Assembly: GCA_028015205.1 (NCBI GenBank)
Contig: CM051521.1
Location: 94,898,513 to 94,962,512, forward strand
Length of the DNA stretch: 64,000 nt
Origin: Mytilisepta virgata
Taxonomy: Eukaryota > Mollusca > Bivalvia > Mytilida > Mytilidae
Direction of reading: 5' to 3'
The notes below the pieces were generated by a model. The model saw only the letters and a program-made list of their open reading frames with translations, did not search any database and was not told the origin of the DNA. The stretch's first letter is position 1, and each line of letters starts with the position of its first letter. Below, piece after piece: positions 12,719-23,400 of the stretch. Position numbers and translations under genes: made by a program.

Positions 12719-13430
12719 ATGTGTCTTTTCAATTACAAACGGGCATTGCGGGACCTTATTTCTGATAACCTAAAGTGTAAACCCCCTGACCGCTGCTGCT
12801 CGACATCTCCATTCAATTATAGTCCTGTCGGTCATGCTGTCACTGGAAATCTTAATCTAGTTGATAATCAAAAGCTAAATAGTATGCTAGCTAAAGGTCC
12901 CAAATACCGAGAACCTCAGCCAATTAATTGGAAATATAATTTCAAATTCCTGATCGATTCTGTTGAGGACTACGCCAGAAAATGGACTTCAAAGGAACAG
13001 AAACCTGCTGATACACTTTCAGAGTGGGTGAAGGCTATTAGGTCAATGATACAGGTCCGAATTAAAAACCTCCATTAAGGGTCTATGAGCACTAAAACTA
13101 CATCCATCTTTAAAGACCCTAAGGTTGTTGAAAACTTGACTCGCCTCCATGACAAATATGTAATTGTCCCAGCGGACAAACAACAATATCGTTTTTGTCT
13201 GCAGGAACTATTATTTTCAGAGTGTCTTAGAAAACTGCGAGTACCCGAACTTATACACTGACCACACTCACTTAGAAGGAAGTCTTAACCACAAGACCGT
13301 TCTTAATTCCTTTGGCATTTCAACAAAGGGTGAAGAAGTGGACCTCCCTGCTCTTTATTGGATTCCAAAACTACATAAGAATCCTTTTAAACAAAGGTAC
13401 ATTGCTGGATCACTGCTGCAAGCGTGAAGA
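12719..13430 (+). pseudogene. Broken Penelope-like retroelement, reverse-transcriptase N-terminal part
   Basis: Three plus-strand frames follow each other: 12719-13078, then about 13079-13190, then about 13170-13427. They are joined by a premature stop and a frameshift near 13190. Together they match the pre-RT and first RT blocks of Penelope-like elements, with the signature YVIVPADK, NNIVFVCRNYY and finally LYWIPKLHKNPFKQRYIAGS. The match stops at IAGS, where unrelated sequence (the solo palindrome-family copy) begins. The rest of RT and the GIY-YIG endonuclease are absent. Confidence 0.8.
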
Positions 13431-13534
13431 ACATGGCGCAAATAGTCACGCTTGCACCAGTGAACCACCGACGTGGGGTTATGACCGGTTAGAGTAGGAT
13501 TACGAGACCTACGATAAGGGGTTAGAGGCTGGAC

Positions 13535-13612
13535 TAGGGTTAGGGTTAGCACTAGGGTTAGAGTTAGAGTTATGGTTAGGTTAGGACTCAAGTTAGGGTT
13601 ATGGTTTGGACT
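13535..13612 (+). repeat. Degenerate TTAGGG-like tract
   Basis: GGGTTAGGGTTAG is followed by GTTAGAGTTAGAGTTATGG and similar variants over about 75 bp. Only two perfect consecutive telomere-type units are present. It lies just upstream of the 120-bp direct repeats of the solo element. Confidence 0.55.
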
Positions 13613-13855
13613 GGAATCCGTAAACGTTCGTTCCCGTCCGGAAATACTCTAAAATTTCCGTTTCATCAGGGTGTTCTCTTTCAGGTCCGTGTTACATGGG
13701 AGCAGCCATCATTGATATCACGTAACATAAACGAGACCGAGAACATTTGTTCCTGTCGGAAAGACTCTAAAACTTATGTTTCATAAGGGTGGTCTCTTTT
13801 AGGTCCGCTTTACATGGACGCAGCCATCTTTGGTGTTCATCGTAACATCAACGAG
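13613..13855 (+). promoter_or_regulatory. Two 120-bp direct repeats upstream of the zinc-ribbon ORF (solo copy)
   Basis: Two units about 120 bp apart share CGTTCGTTCCCGTCCGGAA-type starts, GGTCCG..TTACATGG, GCAGCCATC and AACGAGACC (at about 13733 and 13853). The same pair lies in the palindrome spacer. GCAGCCATCTT is the reverse of AAGATGGCTGC, close to a YY1-type site. The position directly 5' of the first ORF suggests a promoter; this is inferred. Confidence 0.5.
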
Positions 13856-13967
13856 ACCACTCCTCGTCACTATGACTCCAATGGAAAGCTTTTAACGAAA
13901 ATATAATCAGAGGTTTTTTTTAATTTCGTCAGTTCTTTGAAGACCGTCAAACAACACACACGTATCA

Positions 13968-14371
13968 ATGGAATCGAAAACGCCTCTCGTTAATGCATTG
14001 GTTCCTACTAGATACTTAATACCTGTAGCTCTTTCTAACGCCGAAGCAAAACCAGAAATGAAAAGGAAAATACTTCCAACAAAAGTGAAGAGAACCAAAC
14101 GGCTGGAAAACACAAGTGGAGGACCCGGCAAAATGGATCCAAACAAGAAATGTACAAAGTGTCAAAGAACAAGAGCGTTGTGGAATTCTACAAAAACATG
14201 AATATTTGCAAGGGATGTATAAGTATTGACAACGAGTGGGCAAGACTTCATAGAGACCTCATCAGAAAAGTGAGATCTGAACTGCAACAATCTCGAAACG
14301 AATACTTTGCCAAACGTTTGCGTATGAATCAACAAGCCGTTGAGGAACCTGTAGCTAATATAAGCACTTGA
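13968..14371 (+). pseudogene. Zinc-ribbon ORF, frameshifted solo copy
   Basis: The ORF begins MESKTPLVNALVPTRYLIP, clearly the diverged counterpart of the intact 152-codon ORF at 27689-28147. The frame breaks near 14165, between the two CxxC pairs (the first is CTKC), and continues in another frame through NMNICKGC and a basic helix-like stretch to a stop at 14371. No single intact product is encoded. Substitutions throughout indicate long independent decay relative to the palindrome arms. Confidence 0.75.
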
Positions 14372-14425
14372 AGGACGACAGGAGCTCATTCGACTATCGA
14401 ATCCTAGGAAAGAGAGACGTCTTAA

Positions 14426-14917
14426 ATGTATACCTGTGACATATGTGGATACCATTTCAAGCGAAACTTCAACCTAGTGCGTCACAAAAAAAAATACACA
14501 CGATATAAAAGACGATTCAACAGACTATAGTGATTCAGTCTCAGACACCACCACAGAAGTCATTTTGAATAGAACATTTCAAGTACATAAACCGGAATAC
14601 TCACAGAAAGTAAACGAACTAGTCGAAGCCGGAATGGAAGAAGACAAGGCACGCTTGGCAGCATATAGAGACATGTTTGATTCATACAGAGTCGAAATAC
14701 GAAAGCATTACCTAGGACTGATGTATTGGCATCAAGACATGAATAAAGACCCGTACATAGAAAGATCAAGAAAACGCCTAAACGCTTGAGAAAAGAGGAA
14801 GACTACGAATCAAAAGAATCATGGGAATATGCCGTAGAAAAACGAAAATATCTACTTAACCGTGTATTGAACGACTACGACCCACCACCAGCTGAAGACA
14901 GCAATGACTCTATGTGA
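14426..14917 (+). pseudogene. C2H2-type zinc-finger ORF, frameshifted solo copy
   Basis: It starts MYTCDICGYHFKRNFNLVRH, retaining both zinc cysteines (CxxC) and the first histidine of a C2H2 finger; a poly-A slip after RHKKK breaks the frame. The homologous frame resumes at 14565-14789 (AGMEEDKARLAAYRDMFDSY) and, after another shift, reaches a stop at 14915-14917. Compared with the palindrome copies, this one keeps the second zinc cysteine and lacks two of their in-frame stops near the C-terminus, while the palindrome copies lack its frameshift. The two lineages have therefore decayed at different places. Confidence 0.7.
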
Positions 14918-15011
14918 CGGAGGTATTGGAACATATTACAAAGAAAACCCCAAAAAAAAATATTAAAAAAAAAATTTTAAAAGGGAAGGAGGGTAATTCA
15001 GCCTATATAAG

Positions 15012-15016
<5 letters not shown>

Positions 15017-15047
<31 letters not shown>

Positions 15048-15048
15048 C
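15017..15048. repeat. (TA)n microsatellite
   Basis: About 15 consecutive TA units. The equivalent position in the palindrome arms has only short TATATATG and ATATATA tracts. Confidence 0.9.
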
Positions 15049-15229
15049 CAGTCACAAGCCTGGACAAATGCAGAGGGGCCTTAAAAAATTGAGGAGGATT
15101 AATGCAGCCTATCTTATGATAGCCAGGCACAAGCCTGGATAAATGCAGAGTGGCCTTTCAAATGACCCGGATGTAAGGGTGCTCTTGCACTGGTCCAGTC
15201 TTTGACTGACGACAATCGACCACCACTAG

Positions 15230-16110
15230 CAACAGCAGCAGCGAAAACAGCGACAAGTAGCCCAAAAAAAAAACGAAATGAGCACGCGAATAAGGTCATG
15301 AGTAGCAATGAACAGCACAGAGCAAGAGAAAAACAGCGATGAGCAAGAGAACAGCGATGATGATCAGCAATTACAAGCAACAAGAGCAGCAGCAGCAGCG
15401 GAAACAGCGACAAGTAGCACCAAAAACCCGAAATGAGCACGCGAGTATAGTCATGATTAGCAGTGAGCAGCAAAGAGCAAGAAAAAAACAGCGATGACGA
15501 ACATCAACAAGCAGCAGCGAAAACAGTGACAAGTAGCCCCAAAAAACTGAAATAAGCACGCGAGTAAGATCATGAGTAGCGATGAACAGCAAAGAGCAAT
15601 TAAGAGAAAAACAGCGATGAGCAAGAGAAGAACAGCGATGATGATCAGCAACAAGCAACAAGAGCAGCAGCAGCAGCGAAAACAGCAACAAGTAGCACCA
15701 AAAAACCCGAAATGAGCACGCGAGTATAGTCATGATTAGCAGTGAGCAGCAATTAAAGAGCAAGAGAAAAACAGCGAATAACAAGAGAAGAGCAAGAGAA
15801 AAACAGCGATGAGCAGCAAAGAGCAAGAGAAAACAGTGATGAGCAAGAGAAGAGCAAGAGAAAAACAGCGATGAGCAGCAAAGAGCATGAGAAAAACAGA
15901 GATGAGCAAGAGAAAAACAGCGATGAGCAGCAAAGAGCAAGAGAAAAACAGCGATGAACAGCAAAGAGCAAGAGAAAAGCAGCGATGACGAACAACAACA
16001 ATAACCAGGAGCAGCAGCAGCAGCGAAAACAGTGACAAGTAGCCCCAAAAAAACTGAAATGGGCACGCGAGTAAGGTCATGAGTAGCGATGAACAGCGAA
16101 GAGCAGGATG
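15230..16110 (-). repeat. 31-bp-type minisatellite, solo copy (shorter and irregular)
   Basis: Degenerate units such as GAGCAAGAGAAAAACAGCGA recur, interspersed with blocks such as GAAAACAGCGACAAGTAGC that recur at about 15240, 15400, 15515, 15675 and 16025. On the minus strand this yields spurious Leu/Phe/Ser/Cys-rich open frames of up to 258 codons, none of which I treat as genes. Confidence 0.8.
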
Positions 16111-16419
16111 AAGCAAGAGAAGAGAAACGAGGTGCATCATAGAACAATGAAATGGACCGCCATTGCTAAGGCGGTTGCTAAGGACACCCTTCCATTGATC
16201 TTATGGTGACAGCATCACTTGGAGGTAAGGGGAGATAATACAATCACCTCTCTGTACTTCGATTACTCTCGGACTTCGACATATAACATTGAGAGTATCA
16301 GTCCCTAGAGACTCGATGCGAGACCCTTACCCTACACAGACCGATGAAAGACCCAGAGAGGACCGAGAAGCACTGGAAAAAGGGGAGATACTCCAATCTG
16401 AATTCTGGTCAACATGGCA

Positions 16420-16600
16420 CATCCGGGTACCACCACGTGACTGACGTCGGTCACTTCTGTAAGTAAAATAATTGGAAAATGGCGCGAAAATCCACTACCT
16501 CCGGTTGCGCATGCGCGCAAACAACTTCCAATTTCGCCAACACATGCGCAGACCACTCATCCGGGTCCTGGCACGTGACTCACGTCACTTTCTCCTCAAA
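16420..16600. promoter_or_regulatory. Terminal promoter-motif block, solo copy
   Basis: It contains CCACGTGACTGACG, GCGCATGCGCGC (NRF1-type palindrome), ACATGCGCAGA, GGCACGTGACTCACGTCAC and an ACTTCC. These match the palindrome's terminal blocks in order. The outermost roughly 200 bp of the arm, including the AG end, are absent. Confidence 0.6.
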
Positions 16601-16676
16601 TCCGACCTGAACTGGCATTAAATTACTCTTTGTTTTATGTATACTTATGTATTGCAAATTTTAATCATTGTGTGTG

Positions 16677-16918
16677 TTTGTTTGTTTGTTTAGTTGGGGT
16701 TTTACGTCGTTTTCAGCACATTTGGCTATTTCGCGGCGGCCAGTTTTTATTGGTGGAGGAAGCCGGAGTACCCGGAGAGAACCAGCGACCTTCGGTAGGA
16801 AAGTGGGCAATCTTTATCAATTAAGATCGGAGTCTCAGGTGAGATTCGAACTCACAAACCCAGCTAGCGTTCACTAGTAGTCATGACGAACTACCTAGAC
16901 ACTCGGCCACCGAGCCCC
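16677..16918 (-). repeat. tRNA-derived SINE
   Basis: Read on the minus strand it starts GGGGCTCGGTGGCCGAG (A-box region), has GTGAGTTCGAATCTC (B box, plus-strand 16841-16855), and ends in an (AAAC)n tail at 16677-16692. The body contains CCGGGTACTCCGGCTTCC, a conserved central domain that I associate with Meta/V-type SINEs of animals. A second copy lies at 17989-18253 in the opposite orientation. Confidence 0.8.
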
Positions 16919-17481
16919 CATTGTGTGTATATATAAATATATACTCTAATGAAATAGTCGTCACCGCAACCCACGATAAATATATAACAAATACGTACTA
17001 CCGTCGTCCTCATGATACTGATATAAAATAGATAGGTGGCAATTTAAGATAGATAGTTAAAAAAAAAAAAGTAAAATAAATTTTTATTTTATCCTCAAAC
17101 AAATTTATTTTATTTTTTTTTTTTTACAATATTTCAATTTCGTACCCGGTATATATTCCTTGGATTTTTTACATTTCTAATGATATCTTACATGACTTAC
17201 GCTGACATATATTTTACTGGTAAACATTGATACATGGATTTTTTTGTCAGGTAAAAATTACCAAAGGACGTGTTTTACTACCACAATGTACCACACAATG
17301 TTTATTTTTACCCAAATAAACCCAATTGACAAAATTATTTTAAATTTGAAACCTGTTCATTAAAAAAAATTGGATTCCGTGAATGTACCCGTCCTTTCCG
17401 TACTATTAATCCAGATTAGAATTTGCGAACAACGTCATCATTTATTGTTTATTTACGTTTTCCACAGGCGGGTGCCATAAA
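16919..17481. promoter_or_regulatory. CEP20 5' flank
   Basis: AT-rich, with a poly-A/poly-T rich inverted stretch at about 17055-17125. The core promoter and 5' UTR of CEP20 must lie here, but no single TATA or initiator stands out. Confidence 0.35.
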
Positions 17482-20400
17482 ATGTCTTCAACTCAAGAAC
17501 TCAAAGAAGGTGTTCATTTATAGAAGCCTTAATATAGAATCAGAGTAACCATTGATAATTGTTTTATGATTGTAAAGATATGTGTTTGATTCCCATTGGA
17601 ATAAGATGCCTGTTGAAAAACGCATTGCGAAAATAAGTTGACGCAAACTTGTTCAGTCTTGTTCATGGGACCCGACTTAGTACTAAGTAGAGGAAGTACA
17701 TCCCACTTTTTTCCTCTACAACACTACGTTGTCAAAATGATTTTTATTTTCCCCCATTTTATGAAGGAAATATACACCATATTACACTTGGTAATAAAAG
17801 CAAAAATCCTACATGAAGAAATTTTATCAACTGAAAACTAAAACCCCAACTAAACAAAGTTAACTGATAACAAGAAAGAAGGTTGTTCCTGTATCGCTTA
17901 CCTTGCTGAGGAATTTCACTTGGATGTCATTTTACATCAATGTAATGAATTACGCAATTAATAATACATCTGCTTTATCGTAAATTTTGGGGACCTAAGT
18001 GGCCAAGTGGTCTAGGTAATTTGACATGACTACTGATGATCACTAGCCTGTCAACACTGAGTTTTTGAGTTCGAATCTCACTTGTGGCAGGATGGGTTTG
18101 ACTGCGATCTTAATTGACAAGGATTGATAATTTTCCTACAGAAGGTTGGTGGTTCTCTCCGGGTACTGTGGCTTCTCCGCCAAAAAAGACTGGCCGCCTC
18201 AAAATAGCCAAATGCACTGAAAACAATGTAAAACCCCTAGCAAACAAACAAACATTGTACATTTTGATTTTTGAAACAGCCATTGAGTACATTAATTTCA
18301 TAAATCTTTGATTTATGCTCAATCCCAGCTTCTGATTAACTGTGATAGAATAATTCATAACTGACCACCTTCAAATTTTAACATTTATCACATCCCATTG
18401 CTTCTTACATGTAGTGTTAATATCTATGGGACTAAGGCAGAATAAAAACATTTGTGTTAAATAGGCTTCCCAGAGAAACCCTATATTTTTTACCCCCATC
18501 CAAAAGTATAATTTCCAGAAATTTCAATCCGTTCTGGTTAAGAAAAATTTCTTTCCTGATTGCAATTGTGCCATTTTTTCAATACTAAAAACAAAGTGGA
18601 GGTGGAGACTTCTTGCAATAATGCTGTCTTGTCATTAACATTTCAGGTATGTCTTCACTGCAGCTAATATTGAAAGCTACATTTGAAAACATTATATAAC
18701 AATTACATATACAAAAAATACACTATAGTGCAATTACACAAAAAAATCTGACCTACAGACCAAATATTTTTTCAAGATGGAACAGTAAACACATTTAATT
18801 GTCTAAAACATATTTTAATATTATATAAGTGGTATGATATATAAATACCCTGAGACATTTACTGCAGGAATATACAATGGTAGTTAAACAGCAGGGGAGG
18901 TAATTCATACTTGGAAATGGGAAATGGGTCTTTTGCATGAATGATAAGAATGTAATATCTTTTGGCATTTTTCTTGGTGCATAATTAATAAATCCAAAAT
19001 ATTATATATCAGAGATTTTCTTCTTGCAGTTATTTTGACCAATAGGATAAAGACTAATCCGATCTAATTTACACACTTTTCAGCTCAAGGGAAACTCCAT
19101 AGTTTCCAAAAATTTTTCTATGCAGATATAATTCTTTTTGTTGATTGAATCAAATTAACTCTTTTTTGGTCTTTTTTCAGTCATAAAAGATACTTTAGAG
19201 AACAAAGGAACACTTGGACAAATTAAGGCTAGAATTCGAGCAGAAGTGTTCAATTCTCTGAATGATGAAAGTGAAAGTAAACCACAGTTGAGCAATGAGA
19301 ATTTGATAATCAATGAGCTCATCAGAGAGTACTTAGATTTCAACAAGTATAAATATACATCTTCGGTGTTGGTTGCTGGTAATTTTTATTCATTAGGAGT
19401 ACACACAAAGCATATTTAAATCCAAACCCTAACAAGTTAAAAAAAAAAAGACCAAATGAATGTTTTTCCCTGTTCCCTCTTGGATATTAAAAAAAAAATA
19501 GGGAAGGCAGGTCAGCAAATTATTTTAATTTTTGTCGAGCCTGCGACTTTAGTCGCAGAAAGCTCGACATAGGGATAGTGATTAACTAACTTCTTAAAAG
19601 CTTTCTATTTTAGAAGGTGGAAGACCTGGATGCTTTATACTTTGTATATAGATGCCTTATGTTATGAAGTTTCCGTCTGCCATATGTACATTGTCCTTGA
19701 CCTCATTTTCATGGTTCAGTGACTACTTGAAAAAAAAGTTAAGATTTTTTGTAATGTTAATTTCTCTGTTACTATGAGTAATAGGATAATTATATTTGGT
19801 ATGTGCGTACCTTACAAGGTCCTCATCCCAGTCAGAGAGTTTTTAATTGACCTCGACCCCATTTCAAGGATCAGTGAACAAGGTTAAGTTTTGGTGGTCA
19901 AGTCCATATCTCAGATACTATAAGCAATAGGTCTAGTATATTTGGTGTATGGAAGGATTGTAAGGTGTACATGTCCAACTGGCAGGTGTCATCTGACCTT
20001 GATCTCATTTTCATGGTTCAGTGGTTATAGTTAAGTTTTTGTGTTTTGGCCTGTTTTTCAAATACTGTATGCAATAGGTCTACTATATTTGGTGTATGGA
20101 AGAATTGTAAGGTGTACATGTCCAACTGGCAGGTGTCATATGACTTGACCTCATTTTCATGATTCAGTGGTTATAGTTAAGTTTTTGTGTTTTGGCCTGT
20201 TTTTCAAATATTGTATGCAATAGGTCTACTATATTTGGCGTATGGAAGGATTGTAAGGTGTGCATGTCCAACTGACATGTGTCATCTGACCTTGACCTCA
20301 TTTTCATGGTTCAGTGGTTATAGTTAAGTTTTTGTGTTTTGCTCTGTTTTTTGAATACTGATAGCATTTACTTTCATTAGAAATACACGACAGACGAGAC

Positions 20401-23400
20401 ATTTTTGTGTGTGCACTATTGTTTGTTAATTACGTTAAAAGTTATTCTGAGTCTGCTATGATTTTATGTATATTGGGTATTAGTCCCACCATTTGCAGTT
20501 GAAAATGACATATACAACATGGTTTTCATTAATTCTATTATGAACTTTGCTCAGTATACAAATATTACATACTGTATATGTATGTGTTGAAGGGACAATA
20601 GACAGTTTATCATGAAAATCTTATGGTGTGGAATTTAGCTTGATTTGAATACAAAATATACTTTCCAATGTTTTATTTAAGTACAAAAAATTTTAGATTT
20701 TAAATCGAATTTATTGGACCATCCATGGTTTTTGTTAACAGTCATGCATAAAGATGATCAAGGCTTTAGTGATAGAATTTTGTTTTATAGTGCATGTATC
20801 ATAAGCACCGATATATGTGGCATATGATACCTACATATTACAAGATCAAATTGAAAAAGTTGCCACAAAAACTTGCTTAAGAAACTGCTATCATACATGT
20901 ATATTTCAAAACATTTTATGCACATGATGTTATAATTAACAAAAACTTCTTACAATTTTTTTTTCAGAATCAGGGCAACCAAATGTCCCATTAGACAGAG
21001 GATTTTTAAGCAGAGAATTAAACATAAGAGAAGACAGAAATTCTACTTCTGTGTGAGTTACAGAAATTTAAATTAGTATAATTCTGAATTAAAGGAAAGA
21101 TGCAGGAGGATTTTTTTTATTAATTTTACTTTAGAAAGTTTGATAGTCAAATGATTTTTGTTTTTGATTAATTTTACTTTACAAAAGTTTGATACTCAAT
21201 TGACATTGAATAAATGTAGCAATATAACTGTATATCCTCGGGGTGATTTCATATTTAAAAAATCCAGTCTATTTGAGAGTTCAGCGGAAAGAATTCCAAA
21301 CAAATTATGCAGATGCTAGAGTAGAAGGTTTGACACTCACATTCGGTGTGATTTTGTTTTTTTCACCCACAGGTACTTGCTTCCTGCCTTTAAAAAACTA
21401 TCCACAGAAAAAAGACAATTGATGACTTAACAAAACTGATTTTAAGGACATTTTCTGTAGACAAAAAATGAAAGTAAAACAATTTTATTTCCATGTGGTA
21501 CCACAATGGACATGATTATACTATTTTTGTAAGGAGCTATCATTTAAGATGGAGGAAAAACCCTAATTCCAAATGGATAACTCTGGTACAATTATCATGA
21601 CTGATCCTTAACACATAAAAAGTATTACTTTTATTTTGTGTCCATAGATAATGTCCTAATAATTATTTTCGATAAATGAACTGTATACTGGATGCATTTT
21701 GAAGATGATATTAGTAGTATGTGGGCACAGGCAAATTATGATTTGAGGTGGAGGAGCCGGAAGTGACGTCAACCGGAAATGACATGACCGGAACCGGAAG
21801 TCAGGTGACCGGAACCGGAAGTGATTTTTGCGCGCATGCGCAACCGGAAGTGGGTAGTTTTCCCGCCCTTTGTTGCCGGAAGTGACGCAAGTCACGTGGT
21901 AGGACCCGGATGTGTGTTCTGCGCATGCGTAGGCGGAACCGGAAGTACCCGGAAGTGGTTTGCGCGCATGCGCAACCGGAAGTAGGGTGTTTTTTCCGCC
22001 ATTTGTTGACGGAAGTGACGTAAGTCACGTGGTAGGACCCGGATGTGTGGTCTGCGCATGTTCGGGCGGAACCGGAAGTGGTTGGTGCAACCGGAAGTAG
22101 TGGGTTTTCTCCATTGACGGAAGTGACGCAAGTCACGGACCAGGATGTGCCATGTGAATTATCTGCCTTTTCCCGCACTTCTCGGTTGTCTCTGGATCTT
22201 TCATCGGTCTGATACCCTCACTGTTATGTCGAAGTCCGAGAGTATACGAAGTACACTATTGGATTATCTCCCCTTATCCCGCTCTTTTCATCTGTGGGTG
22301 ATGTTTTCTGTGAGGACTAGGATTGGATTATGTCCCCTTACCTCAAGTTGATGCTTGTCACCGCTCAATGGAGGGGTGTCCTTAGCAACGGCGGTCTATT
22401 TCGTTGCTCTATGCTTCGCTTTTCTTCGCTTGCTCTTCGCTGCTCCATGCTGCTCATCGCTAATAATGACTATATTCACCTGCTGATTTAAGATTCTTGG
22501 GGTTACTTGTCGGTGTTTTCGCTGCTGCTTCCGCTCCTGCTGCTTGTTGGTGTTCGTCATTGCTGCTCTTATCTTGTTCATCGCTGTTTTTCTCGTGCTC
22601 TTTGCTGCTCATCGCTGTTTTTCTCTTGTTCTTTGTTGCTCATCACTGTTTTTCTCTTGCTCTTTACTGCTCATCAGTGTTTTTCTCTTGTTCTTTACGG
22701 CTCATCACTGTTTTTCTCTTGCTTGTTACTACTTATCGCTGTTTTTCTCTTGGTTTTTGTAGCTCGTCGCTGTTTTTCTCGTGCTCTTTGCTGCTCGTCG
22801 CTGTTTTTCTCTTGTTCTTTGTTGCTCATCACTGTTTTTCTCTTGCTCTTTACTGCTCATCACTGTTTTTCTCTTGTTCTTTACTGGTCGTCACTGTTTT
22901 TCTCGTGCTGTTTACTCCTCATCGCTGGTTTTTCTCTCGCTCTTTGTTGATCATCACTGTTTTTCTCGTACTCTTTGCTGCTCATCGCTGTTTTTCTCTT
23001 GTTCTTTGCTGCTCATCGCTGTTTTTCTCTCACTCTTTGTTGATCATCACTGTTTTTCTCGTACTCTTTGCTGCTCATCGCTGTTTTTCTCTTGCTCGTT
23101 ACTGCTTATCGCTGTTTTTCTCTTGGTTTTTGTAGCTCGTCGCTGTTTTTCTCGTGCTCTTTGCTGCTCGTCGCTGTTTTTCTCTTGTTCTTTGCTGCTC
23201 ATCGCTGTTTTTCTCTCGCTCTTTGTTGATCATCACTGTTTTTCTCTTGTTCTTTACTGCTCATCGCTGTTTTTCTCTTGGTTTTTGTAGCTCGTCGCTG
23301 TTTTTCTCGTGCTCTTTGCTGCTCGTCGCTGTTTTTCTCTTGTTCTTTGCTGCTCATCGCTGTTTTTCTCTCGCTCTTTGTTGATCATCACTGTTTTTCT

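Larger units (their letters stand above)
13437..16600 (+). mobile_element. Solo, diverged relative of the palindromic element's arm
   Basis: In plus orientation this stretch follows the same order as a palindrome arm read from centre to end: 120-bp upstream direct repeats (about 13610-13855), zinc-ribbon ORF (13968), C2H2 ORF (14426), AT-rich linker, minisatellite (15230-16110), then a promoter-motif block (16420-16600). The module with the PC4-like, BH1-like and opposite-strand genes is missing, as is the outermost AG end. Divergence from the arms is clear to the eye (many substitutions and indels), unlike arm versus arm, so it is older. Exact ends are uncertain. Confidence 0.75.

Noticed and set aside
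15371..16147. 258-codon minus-strand frame
   Set aside because: Same minisatellite family in the solo element; no domain and other frames also open.
16841..16918. Possible genuine tRNA gene
   Set aside because: A- and B-box-like sequences are followed by a SINE body and (AAAC)n tail, and a second copy exists nearby; no intact cloverleaf with acceptor pairing.
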